The position numbers and the translations under genes are program-made. From Alphaproteobacteria bacterium (lineage in GTDB: Bacteria > Pseudomonadota > Alphaproteobacteria > Micavibrionales > Micavibrionaceae), in contig JAGRJZ010000003.1 in NCBI GenBank assembly GCA_020442505.1, positions 1 to 15,170 of the forward strand: a DNA stretch of 15,170 nucleotides, in the 5' to 3' direction. This document shows, piece after piece, positions 8,211-14,014 of this stretch. Positions within the stretch are counted from its first letter, which is position 1; each line of letters starts with the position of its first letter. The notes under the pieces are model-generated. The model saw only the letters and a list, made by a program, of their open reading frames with translations. It was not told where the DNA came from and ran no database searches.

Positions 8211-10253
8211 ATGACAACGAATCCGCTGCTGCGCCCGTCCCCGCTTCCCAACCACGCGCCGGCCTTTGATAAAATTACGGAGGCGGATTATGTGCCCGCC
8301 GTAGAGGCCGCCATCGCGGACGCGCGTGCCAATATTGCACAAATCAAAAACAATTCCGCCCCGGCGGATTTTGACAACACCATCGTGGCGCTGGAGACGG
8401 CCTCCGAAACGTTGGGATTGGTCACTTCTGTTTTTTATAATCAGCTTTCGGTCATGGGCGGAGACAAGCTCCAGGCGCTGGCCGAAAAAATCGGCCCCGT
8501 CAGCGCCAATTTCTCGGCCGATATCATGCACGACAAGGATTTGTTCGCCCGAGTCAAAGCCGTGCGCGATGCTGGAACGGACGGCCTGACGCCCGAACAG
8601 ACGATGTTGCTGGACGACACTTATAAAGGGTTCGTGCGCAGCGGCGCGTTGTTGGACCCGGCGAAAAAACAGCGCTTGCGGGAAATCAGCGAGCGCATGT
8701 CGGTTCTCTCTCCGCAATTTTCGAACAATGTCACGAAATCCGCCGAGGCGTTTGAATTGCTGATCGAAGACGAGGCGGATCTGTCTGGACTGCCGGCATC
8801 GGCCATCGCCGGCGCCGCGCACGCCGCGGAAGAAAAGGGCCATGCCGGAAGATGGCTGTTTACGCTGGACGTTCCGTCCTACGCCCCCTTTATGCAGTTC
8901 GCGGATCGGCGTGATCTCCGCGAGAAACTCTGGCGAGCTTTTTCCAACCGGGCCTATGGCGACGCGTACGACAATTGCGCGACGTTGTTGGAAATCGTGC
9001 GGCTGCGGCACGAGCGCGCGCAGCTTTTGGGCTATCAAACCCACGCTCATTTCGTGCTGGAGGAACGCATGGCCGAACGGCCGGAGACGGTGGAGGATTT
9101 CCTCCGCACGTTGCAGGAGACCTACAAACCCGCCGCGGAGGACGATCTGGTCCGTTTGAAGGACTTCGCCAAAACGCAGGGGCACGACGGGGACCTGAAA
9201 CCATGGGATGTGGGGTATTATAGCGAAAAACTGCGGCAAAGCCTGTTTGACTTTTCGGACGAAGATTTGCGCCCTTATTTCCCGCTGACCGCCGTTCTGG
9301 AGGGCGTTTTCGCGCATTTCAGCGCATTGTTTCATCTGCGCTTCGCCCCGGCAGGGGACAAATATCCCGTCTGGCACCCGGACGTCAAGGCGTTCGAGGT
9401 TTTCGATCTGACTGATGAATCGTTCCTGGGTACGCTTTACGCCGATTTCCATCCGCGGACGGGAAAGCGAGGGGGAGCCTGGAAGACCTCTTACCGGAAC
9501 GCCGGCCTGTTTCGCGGTAAAAACGAGCGGCCGCTCGTATCCATCGTTTGCAATTTTACCAAACCAACCAAGGACAAGCCGTCCCTTCTGACGCATAACG
9601 AAGTTCTGACGTTGTTTCACGAGATGGGCCACGCTATGCATGCCTTGCTGGCTCGCGGGACGTATCCGTCCCAGAGCGGCACAAACGTTCTGTGGGATTT
9701 TGTCGAGCTGCCGTCTCAATTGCAGGAAAACTGGGCATATGAGAAAGCCTGTCTGGATCGTTTCGCCCGCCATTACGAGACAGGCGAAGCCATCCCGGCG
9801 GCGCTGATCCGCAAGATCCAGGACGCGAAAAACTTCATGGCCGGGTGGGGCGGACTGAGGCAGACAAGCTTTGCCGCTTTGGATATGGCCTGGCACACCC
9901 AGGACCCGACGAAGATCACCGATCCGGCCGCCTTTGAAGACGCCGAGATCACCGCCTTCGCGTTGTTCCCGCGTTTGGGGGGGCCGCAATCGGCCGCTTT
10001 CAGCCATATTTTCGCGGGCGGATACGCGGCGGGTTACTACAGCTATAAATGGGCCGAGGTTCTGGACGCGGACGCTTTCGAGCTGTTTCAGGAGCGCGGC
10101 CTGTACGACCGTCCCACGGCCGAATCCTACAAAAACGAGATCTTGGCCAAGGGCGGAAGCGAGCATCCGCGGATTCTCTATCGCCGCTTCCGGGGCCGGG
10201 ACGCCGATCCAAACGCTTTGTTCCGGCGAGAAAATTTGAAAAACGTGTCCTGA
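8211..10253 (+). CDS. M3 family zinc oligopeptidase (oligopeptidase A / peptidyl-dipeptidase Dcp type)
   Basis: A soluble zinc metallopeptidase that would degrade short peptides, probably in the cytoplasm since no signal peptide is present. The 680-residue length equals that of E. coli OpdA and Dcp. The N-terminus (MTTNPLLRPSPLPNHAPAFDKI) is of the same type as both. The zinc site is intact: HEMGH at 470-474 with His470 and His474 as ligands, Glu471 as the catalytic base and Glu499 (in DFVELPSQ) as the third ligand. The substrate-binding region near the C-terminus (FAGGYAAGYYSY) and the final RRFRGRD are conserved. The sequence has features of both OpdA (WDVGYYSEK, FDFSDEDLRPYF) and Dcp (SGTN ahead of DFVE), so I do not choose between prlC and dcp. 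An ATG with a weak AGAGA upstream starts the gene, 12 bases after the palindrome. Divergent from mnmC. Confidence 0.93.
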   Translation: MTTNPLLRPSPLPNHAPAFDKITEADYVPAVEAAIADARANIAQIKNNSAPADFDNTIVALETASETLGLVTSVFYNQLSVMGGDKLQALAEKIGPVSANFSADIMHDKDLFARVKAVRDAGTDGLTPEQTMLLDDTYKGFVRSGALLDPAKKQRLREISERMSVLSPQFSNNVTKSAEAFELLIEDEADLSGLPASAIAGAAHAAEEKGHAGRWLFTLDVPSYAPFMQFADRRDLREKLWRAFSNRAYGDAYDNCATLLEIVRLRHERAQLLGYQTHAHFVLEERMAERPETVEDFLRTLQETYKPAAEDDLVRLKDFAKTQGHDGDLKPWDVGYYSEKLRQSLFDFSDEDLRPYFPLTAVLEGVFAHFSALFHLRFAPAGDKYPVWHPDVKAFEVFDLTDESFLGTLYADFHPRTGKRGGAWKTSYRNAGLFRGKNERPLVSIVCNFTKPTKDKPSLLTHNEVLTLFHEMGHAMHALLARGTYPSQSGTNVLWDFVELPSQLQENWAYEKACLDRFARHYETGEAIPAALIRKIQDAKNFMAGWGGLRQTSFAALDMAWHTQDPTKITDPAAFEDAEITAFALFPRLGGPQSAAFSHIFAGGYAAGYYSYKWAEVLDADAFELFQERGLYDRPTAESYKNEILAKGGSEHPRILYRRFRGRDADPNALFRRENLKNVS

Positions 10254-10305
10254 CGACTAAAGGCGCCATAAATTAACATAAAATTATCCCTTTATAGGTT
10301 ACCAT

Positions 10306-10327
10306 AAAAAGCAAGTGTTGCTTTTTT
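10306..10327 (+). terminator. Hairpin with T-run between the peptidase and DUF4864-like genes
   Basis: AAAAAGCAA (10306-10314), loop GTG, TTGCTTTTT and one more T (10318-10327). The 9-bp stem is AT-rich with only two G-C pairs, so it is a weak intrinsic terminator at best. It could act in both directions. It ends only 7 bases before the Shine-Dalgarno sequence of the next gene. It may therefore instead be an element in that gene's leader. The octamer ACCATAAA occurs on both sides (10301-10308 and 10329-10336). Confidence 0.4.
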
Positions 10328-10350
10328 GACCATAAAGGGGAGAGCGCGTT

Positions 10351-10860
10351 TTGGCTGTTCGCACGCACAGACTGTCTTTTTTGCTTCTCGCGCTGATGGG
10401 AATCGGCGTTGTTTTATCGGCCACAATGACAAGCGGCCCTCCGGCGGCGCAAGCCGGAATCGCGGACGTCCCGGTACCGCCAGTTCAGGAGCGCGTGATC
10501 GACGCAGCCGCTGGCCAGGATCTGATCCGCAGTCATCTGGACGCGATGCGGAGCCGGAACGCGGAGGCCGCCTTTGTTCTGACGACCCCTCGCAGCCGGG
10601 ACCACTATGCCACCGCCGCGGCTTTTTTGAACGATATGCGCTTTGCGGGCCGCGCGTTGTATAATAGCGAGGATGTTACGTTTCTGGAACACTGGCAGGT
10701 CGGGTCGTCTCTTTTACAAAAGGCCCTGATCAATACCCGCTACGGCGAGGAGGGCGTTCTGGTGGTTTTCCGTCTGGAGGAATCCGATAACGGATCCGGA
10801 TGGCTGATCGATTCTTTCTCGGTTCTGACTCTGGACGCCGACGATTCTCAAGCGATTTAG
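10351..10860 (+). CDS. Secreted or periplasmic DUF4864-like protein
   Basis: 169 residues. The start is TTG at 10351, fixed by a strong Shine-Dalgarno run (AAGGGGAGAG at 10335-10344) six bases upstream. Residues 1-35 form a signal peptide (MAVRTHRLSFLLLALMGIGV, ending PPAAQA). The mature part (from about 50, QDLIRSHLDAMRSRNAEAAF, then TPRSRDHYATAAAFLNDMR, ALYNSEDVTFLEHWQVG and a final WLIDSFSVLTLD) has the helix-plus-curved-sheet pattern of small NTF2-like proteins and resembles DUF4864, common in Alphaproteobacteria. The function of that family is not known to me. It is not obviously operonic with the peptidase, because a hairpin with a T-run lies between them. The gene ends 83 bases before gpt. 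Confidence 0.75.
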   Translation: MAVRTHRLSFLLLALMGIGVVLSATMTSGPPAAQAGIADVPVPPVQERVIDAAAGQDLIRSHLDAMRSRNAEAAFVLTTPRSRDHYATAAAFLNDMRFAGRALYNSEDVTFLEHWQVGSSLLQKALINTRYGEEGVLVVFRLEESDNGSGWLIDSFSVLTLDADDSQAI

Positions 10861-10943
10861 GCGTTTCAACGATTTTCTATGAAAGCCTGGTTGTCATCCG
10901 GTATACTCGTCTCGTCGCTGTTCATCCGAGGAGGCCGCCCGCT

Positions 10944-11426
10944 ATGTCGTTGTCTGAAAACCAACCCGAAGAAGTCGTGCTGAGCTGGGAACAAATTCAT
11001 CAGGATTGCGACGCGCTGGCGGAAAAACTGGCCGGCCGAACGTGGCGCGGGATTATCGCCGTTACCCGCGGCGGTCTCGCGCCGGTCGCTCTTTTGTCCC
11101 GGGCGCTGGACAATAAGATGATCGAAACGCTGTGCATGGCCAGCTACGACCATCAAGACCGGGACAAGTTGACCGTGCTGAAGACGGTGGAAAACATCGG
11201 AGACGGCGCTGGCTGGCTGGTCGTGGACGATCTGGCCGATACAGGCGCGACCTTTGCAGCGGTCCGGGAAATGCTGCCCCGGGCGCATATCGCCTGTCCT
11301 TACGTCAAGCCTGCCGGCGCGCCCCAGGTGGATACGTATCTGCGGGCCTATGAAGAACAGGTCTGGCTGAATTTTCCGTGGGAGATGAGGGCCGGTTTTA
11401 CCCAGGACCGGTTTGAGACCTATTGA
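10944..11426 (+). CDS. gpt: Xanthine/guanine phosphoribosyltransferase
   Basis: Purine salvage: converts xanthine, guanine and less well hypoxanthine to the nucleoside monophosphates with PRPP. The 160-residue product matches the length (152) and motif order of E. coli Gpt: VVLSWEQIH at the start, WRGIIAVTRGGL with the Arg-Gly-Gly loop at 42-44, SYDHQ at 67-70, the PRPP-binding loop VVDDLADTGAT at about 91-101, YVKPAG for the base pocket, and a C-terminal WLNFPWEM corresponding to the Trp-containing end of Gpt. The ATG at 10944 is chosen because GAGGAGG (10928-10934) lies nine bases upstream; the open frame back to 10800 overlaps the previous gene. A TATACT (10902-10907) could be a -10 element, but no convincing -35 precedes it at normal spacing. 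Confidence 0.93.
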   Translation: MSLSENQPEEVVLSWEQIHQDCDALAEKLAGRTWRGIIAVTRGGLAPVALLSRALDNKMIETLCMASYDHQDRDKLTVLKTVENIGDGAGWLVVDDLADTGATFAAVREMLPRAHIACPYVKPAGAPQVDTYLRAYEEQVWLNFPWEMRAGFTQDRFETY

Positions 11427-11475
11427 ACGTTATGCTTAAAAATCCCCAGATAACCGGCTTTCTGCGGAAAGAGAC

Positions 11476-11505
11476 TTGCATTTTCCTGCTTCTTGCGTGT
11501 ATAAA
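11476..11505 (+). promoter_or_regulatory. Promoter for rpmI-rplT
   Basis: TTGCAT (11476-11481), an 18-base spacer and TATAAA (11500-11505), in the gap between gpt and rpmI. A transcript from about 11512 would have a leader of roughly 70 bases. It is among the better promoter matches in the window and fits the need for strong expression of ribosomal proteins. Confidence 0.6.
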
Positions 11506-11516
11506 CCCTTCGTTCC

Positions 11517-11580
11517 CCGTTGCCCGGCGAAACGGCATGCCGCGGCGGCGTCGATGAAACCCTTTTTAAAGGAGATGAAA
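11517..11580 (+). promoter_or_regulatory. GC-rich leader of rpmI with competing hairpins
   Basis: Within the predicted leader, CCGTT (11517-11521) can pair with AACGG (11531-11535). The self-complementary CGGCATGCCG (11533-11542) uses some of the same bases, so the two structures exclude each other. CCTT just upstream can pair weakly with the AAGG of the Shine-Dalgarno sequence. L20 is known to repress its own operon through leader structures in E. coli and Bacillus. That this leader does so is inference. Confidence 0.3.
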
Positions 11581-11826
11581 ATGCCGAAAATGAAAACCAA
11601 AAGCGGGGCCAAAAAGCGCTTTAAGCTGACCGGTCGCGGTAAGGTCAAAAGTGGCCAGGCCTTTACCAGCCACATGATGACGAACAAACCTGCTTCCATG
11701 AAACGCAAGGCGCGCCGGACGGGAGTTCTGTCCGTGGCGGATGCGCGGATCGTGTTGAAAAGCTTCCTGCCCTATGCTGGGAAGAAAAAATCAGCGGCGC
11801 CAAAGGCCGCGAAAGGGGGTAAATAA
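11581..11826 (+). CDS. rpmI: 50S ribosomal protein L35
   Basis: A small basic protein of the large ribosomal subunit. The opening MPKMKTKSGAKKRFKLTGRG is the L35 signature, followed by the usual HMMTNKPASMKRKARR region. It has 81 residues against about 65 usually; the excess is a Lys/Ala-rich tail (AGKKKSAAPKAAKGGK). The ATG at 11581 is set by AAAGGAG at 11568-11574, six bases upstream. The ATG at 11575 would abut the Shine-Dalgarno sequence and is not used. The stop overlaps the rplT start (TAATG), so the two are translationally coupled. infC, often directly upstream, is absent; gpt is there instead. Confidence 0.95.
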   Translation: MPKMKTKSGAKKRFKLTGRGKVKSGQAFTSHMMTNKPASMKRKARRTGVLSVADARIVLKSFLPYAGKKKSAAPKAAKGGK

Positions 11827-12191
11827 TGGCTCGGACCAAAGGGGGGCCGCGCGCCCACGCACGCCATAGAAAAGTGATTAAAGCCGCAAAGGGCTATTAC
11901 GGTCGCCGGAAAAGTTGTTTCCGCACCGCGGTTCAGGCCGTGGAAAAGGCCGGTCAATACGCCTATCGCGACCGCCGGGCGAAAAAGCGGAATTTCCGCG
12001 CTCTGTGGATCCAGCGTATCAACGCCGCCGCGCGTTTGAACGACATGACCTATAGCCAGTTCATGCATGGCCTGAAACTGGCCAATATCGAGCTGGACCG
12101 GAAGGTTTTGGCGGATCTGGCCGTTCATAACGAGAAAGACTTCGCCGCGATCGCCAAACAGGCTGCAGACGCGCTGAAAAAAGCGGCGTAG
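11826..12191 (+). CDS. rplT: 50S ribosomal protein L20
   Basis: Binds 23S rRNA early in assembly of the large subunit and often represses its own operon. The 121 residues have the normal length, with the conserved HARHRKVIKAAKGYYGRRK, YAYRDRRAKKRNFRALWIQR and LNDMTYSQFMHGL segments. The ATG shares its A with the last base of the rpmI stop, and AAAGGGGG at 11812-11819 provides the Shine-Dalgarno sequence. pheS and pheT, frequent downstream neighbours, are not here: a terminator and then a glycosyltransferase follow. Confidence 0.97.
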   Translation: MARTKGGPRAHARHRKVIKAAKGYYGRRKSCFRTAVQAVEKAGQYAYRDRRAKKRNFRALWIQRINAAARLNDMTYSQFMHGLKLANIELDRKVLADLAVHNEKDFAAIAKQAADALKKAA

Positions 12192-12210
12192 GGCCTTTTC
12201 CTTTTACCAA

Positions 12211-12228
12211 AACCGCGGGATAGCGGTT
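12211..12228 (+). repeat. Small inverted repeat after rplT
   Basis: AACCGC (12211-12216), a six-base loop, GCGGTT (12223-12228). It sits just ahead of the rplT terminator without a T-run of its own. It could stabilise the 3' end of the ribosomal protein mRNA. Confidence 0.4.
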
Positions 12229-12234
12229 GAAACC

Positions 12235-12263
12235 AAAAGCAGCCTGTGAGAGGCTGCTTTTTT
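12235..12263 (+). terminator. Intrinsic terminator of rpmI-rplT
   Basis: An 11-bp perfect stem, AAAAGCAGCCT (12235-12245) with AGGCTGCTTTT (12251-12261), loop GTGAG, and a run of six T (12258-12263). It lies 43 bases after the rplT stop. The A-run on the left arm could also stop transcription from the other strand. A GTG in the loop opens the glycosyltransferase frame but cannot sensibly be its start. Confidence 0.9.
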
Positions 12264-12296
12264 CTTGGGTGCGTAACAGACAGACAGATAAAAACG

Positions 12297-13343
12297 ATGA
12301 AAATCCTTCAGATCATGGCCGGAGGAGCCCACGGGGGCGCGGAGACCGCTTTTATCGACACATGCCTCGCGCTCCAAGAAGCGGGGGAGGAGATCATCGT
12401 CGCGACCCGGAGGAACCCCCGCAACGAACGCCTGAACAAGGCCGGCATTCCGGTCTTCGTCTTGCCCTTCGGCGGCGGGATGGATGTCTACACGCCCTGG
12501 CGTCTGACCCGGATCATTCGCAAGACGAGACCTGATCTTGTCCAGAGCTGGATGGGCCGGGCCGCCGCGAAAATTCCCGCGGACCACGCCGGGGTTCCGG
12601 TCCTCTCCCGGCTTGGCAATCAATATAAGATGAAAAACTTTGCCCGGAGCGATTATTTCCTGGCTATCACCCCGATGATCCGGGACTATCTGATCGCGAA
12701 CGGAATTGCCCCGGAGCGGGTCCGTCATATTAACAACTTCGCGGAAACGGAGCTTGATCCCATCCCGTTGAATCGGGCGAATTTCGATACGCCCGAACGC
12801 GCACCTCTCTTGATCGCGCTGGGCCGTCTTCATGAGGCGAAAGCCTTCGACACGCTCTTAAAAGCGCTGGCCAAGGTGCCCGAAGCTTATCTCTGGATTG
12901 CGGGAGAGGGGCCTGATCGCGGGATTCTTGAATCGTTACGAAACGAATTGGATCTAAAAGATCGGGTCCGATTTTTGGGCTGGCGGAACGATAGAGCCGC
13001 TTTGCTAAAGACGGCTGATCTCTGTGTTTTCCCCTCTCGGGAGGAAGCTTTTGGCACAGTGTTCGTACAGGCTTGGGCACAGAGAACCCCCCTGATCGCG
13101 AGCATGGCGGATGGTCCCCGTCAATTCGTTCGCGACGGCGAAGACGGAATTCTTTTTCCGATCGACGACGTGGATTCTCTGGCGCAAGCGATCCGGACGG
13201 CCCTGGACAACCCCTCTTTACGGGAAAATCTCGTAGAAAACGGTTATCGCCGCTACGAAAGAGAATTCACGAAAGCCGCGTGCGTCAAAGTGTATCAGGA
13301 ATACTATCACGACATCGTTCAAGGACGTTGTAGCAAGACGTGA
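12297..13343 (+). CDS. Family 4 glycosyltransferase, probably for lipopolysaccharide or another surface glycan
   Basis: 348 residues with the GT-B two-domain pattern. The N-terminal domain begins MKILQIMAGGAHGGAETAF, the donor-independent glycine-rich start of GT4 enzymes, and includes SWMGRAAAKIP. The C-terminal domain has LGRLHEAKAFDTLLKAL, IAGEGPDR, RVRFLGWR and the signature region PSREEAFGTVFVQAW. The EX7E motif is altered: Glu250 is present but the second position is Gln258 (CAG at 13068-13070). No membrane segment is seen, so it would act at the inner face of the membrane, adding a sugar from an NDP-sugar. Acceptor and donor cannot be named. The ATG at 12297 is the first sensible start after the terminator, but no Shine-Dalgarno sequence is visible. 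The gene ends 25 bases inside the convergent gene on the other strand. Confidence 0.85.
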   Translation: MKILQIMAGGAHGGAETAFIDTCLALQEAGEEIIVATRRNPRNERLNKAGIPVFVLPFGGGMDVYTPWRLTRIIRKTRPDLVQSWMGRAAAKIPADHAGVPVLSRLGNQYKMKNFARSDYFLAITPMIRDYLIANGIAPERVRHINNFAETELDPIPLNRANFDTPERAPLLIALGRLHEAKAFDTLLKALAKVPEAYLWIAGEGPDRGILESLRNELDLKDRVRFLGWRNDRAALLKTADLCVFPSREEAFGTVFVQAWAQRTPLIASMADGPRQFVRDGEDGILFPIDDVDSLAQAIRTALDNPSLRENLVENGYRRYEREFTKAACVKVYQEYYHDIVQGRCSKT

Positions 13344-14014
13344 TAGAAATGATACGTGCCCGCAGCGGGTGACGTATCACCTTCAAAACACGCGGAACGA
13401 ACTCCGTCAAGGGCCGTCCCGCTGCCTTCCTCGATCAGCTTCGGCGTTGTAGCGAAGCTTCCCTGATACTTTGTCGTCGCGCTGTCCGCGTTCTCCTGCG
13501 GAATTCCGTCGATCCCGAGTTTTTCATTCAACATGGCGCAAAGAGTCCGGGTGACGTTTGGTAAAATCGCGAGCAATTCCGCATCGGTTTGATCGGCTAC
13601 GGCGCCAAGACCCTTTACGTAGTTCGCGCCGGTAAAAACCCAGTCGCTCCCGTCATTGGCTCCGACGGGGGGCGCTTTCCAGGCAACGGCTCCCCCGTCC
13701 GCGTCAAAAATCTTACAGCGGGAAATACTGCAATTAGCGTTGCTATAGCCGGCCACGAAATCGTTTTCAAAACTGATGTTGTTTTCGGAAATGCGCCTTG
13801 CCTGCAGGTGCTGGGCCCCGCGTTCAAGCCTCTGCGCATAGTCCAGAATATCCGCGGCGGCGATTTCGGCCTGTCTGCGGGTCATGTTGCCCGTGCCTTC
13901 CTGCGTGCCTTGCGAGACGGTAAAAATCAACGCGGCGAAGAGCGCAATGCCGAGCATAATCAACAAAAACGCGTTGCCGCGCTCATGATCCGCGGAGCGA
14001 TTATTATGCGGCAT
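13319..14014 (-). CDS. Membrane-anchored pilin-like protein of unknown function, coupled to the IcmO/DotL-like gene
   Basis: 231 residues. A short polar N-terminus (MPHNNRSADHERG) is followed by one hydrophobic helix (15-35) and then an amphipathic helix (about 47-75, RQAEIAAADILDYAQRLERG). The rest looks like a globular extracytoplasmic domain with cysteines at 95, 100, 159 and 209, which could form disulfides. This layout is that of pilins, pseudopilins and TadE-like proteins. The usual prepilin motif (G before FTLIE) is not present, though GN-AFLLIML at 13-20 is loosely similar. I do not recognise a family. The start is firm: AAGGAG lies six bases before the ATG at 14014. The gene begins inside the last codons of the upstream coupling-protein gene (11-base overlap), which indicates co-expression. 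A secretion or conjugation role is inferred from that context only. Confidence 0.75.
   Translation of the reverse strand: MPHNNRSADHERGNAFLLIMLGIALFAALIFTVSQGTQEGTGNMTRRQAEIAAADILDYAQRLERGAQHLQARRISENNISFENDFVAGYSNANCSISRCKIFDADGGAVAWKAPPVGANDGSDWVFTGANYVKGLGAVADQTDAELLAILPNVTRTLCAMLNEKLGIDGIPQENADSATTKYQGSFATTPKLIEEGSGTALDGVRSACFEGDTSPAAGTYHFYHVLLQRP

Noticed and set aside
8178..10166. Antisense open frame of 662 codons opposite the M3 peptidase gene
   Set aside because: It lies wholly under a gene with an intact zinc site and known domains. Its translation is Arg/Gly/Gln-rich with no recognisable motif, as expected from a GC-rich codon-biased strand that lacks stops by chance.
10800..10943. 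Extended N-terminus for gpt
   Set aside because: The extension overlaps the preceding gene and has no homology to Gpt, while a strong GAGGAGG lies nine bases before the ATG at 10944.
11452..11475. CTTTC-TGCG-GAAAG hairpin after gpt as a terminator
   Set aside because: The stem is only five base pairs and no T-run follows; it merges into the rpmI promoter.
11476..11580. N-terminal extension of L35 from upstream start codons
   Set aside because: The region holds the promoter and leader, and the L35 signature begins exactly at the ATG at 11581 behind AAAGGAG.
12246..12296. GTG start for the glycosyltransferase
   Set aside because: The codon is in the loop of the rplT terminator and the added residues are unlike a glycosyltransferase N-terminus.
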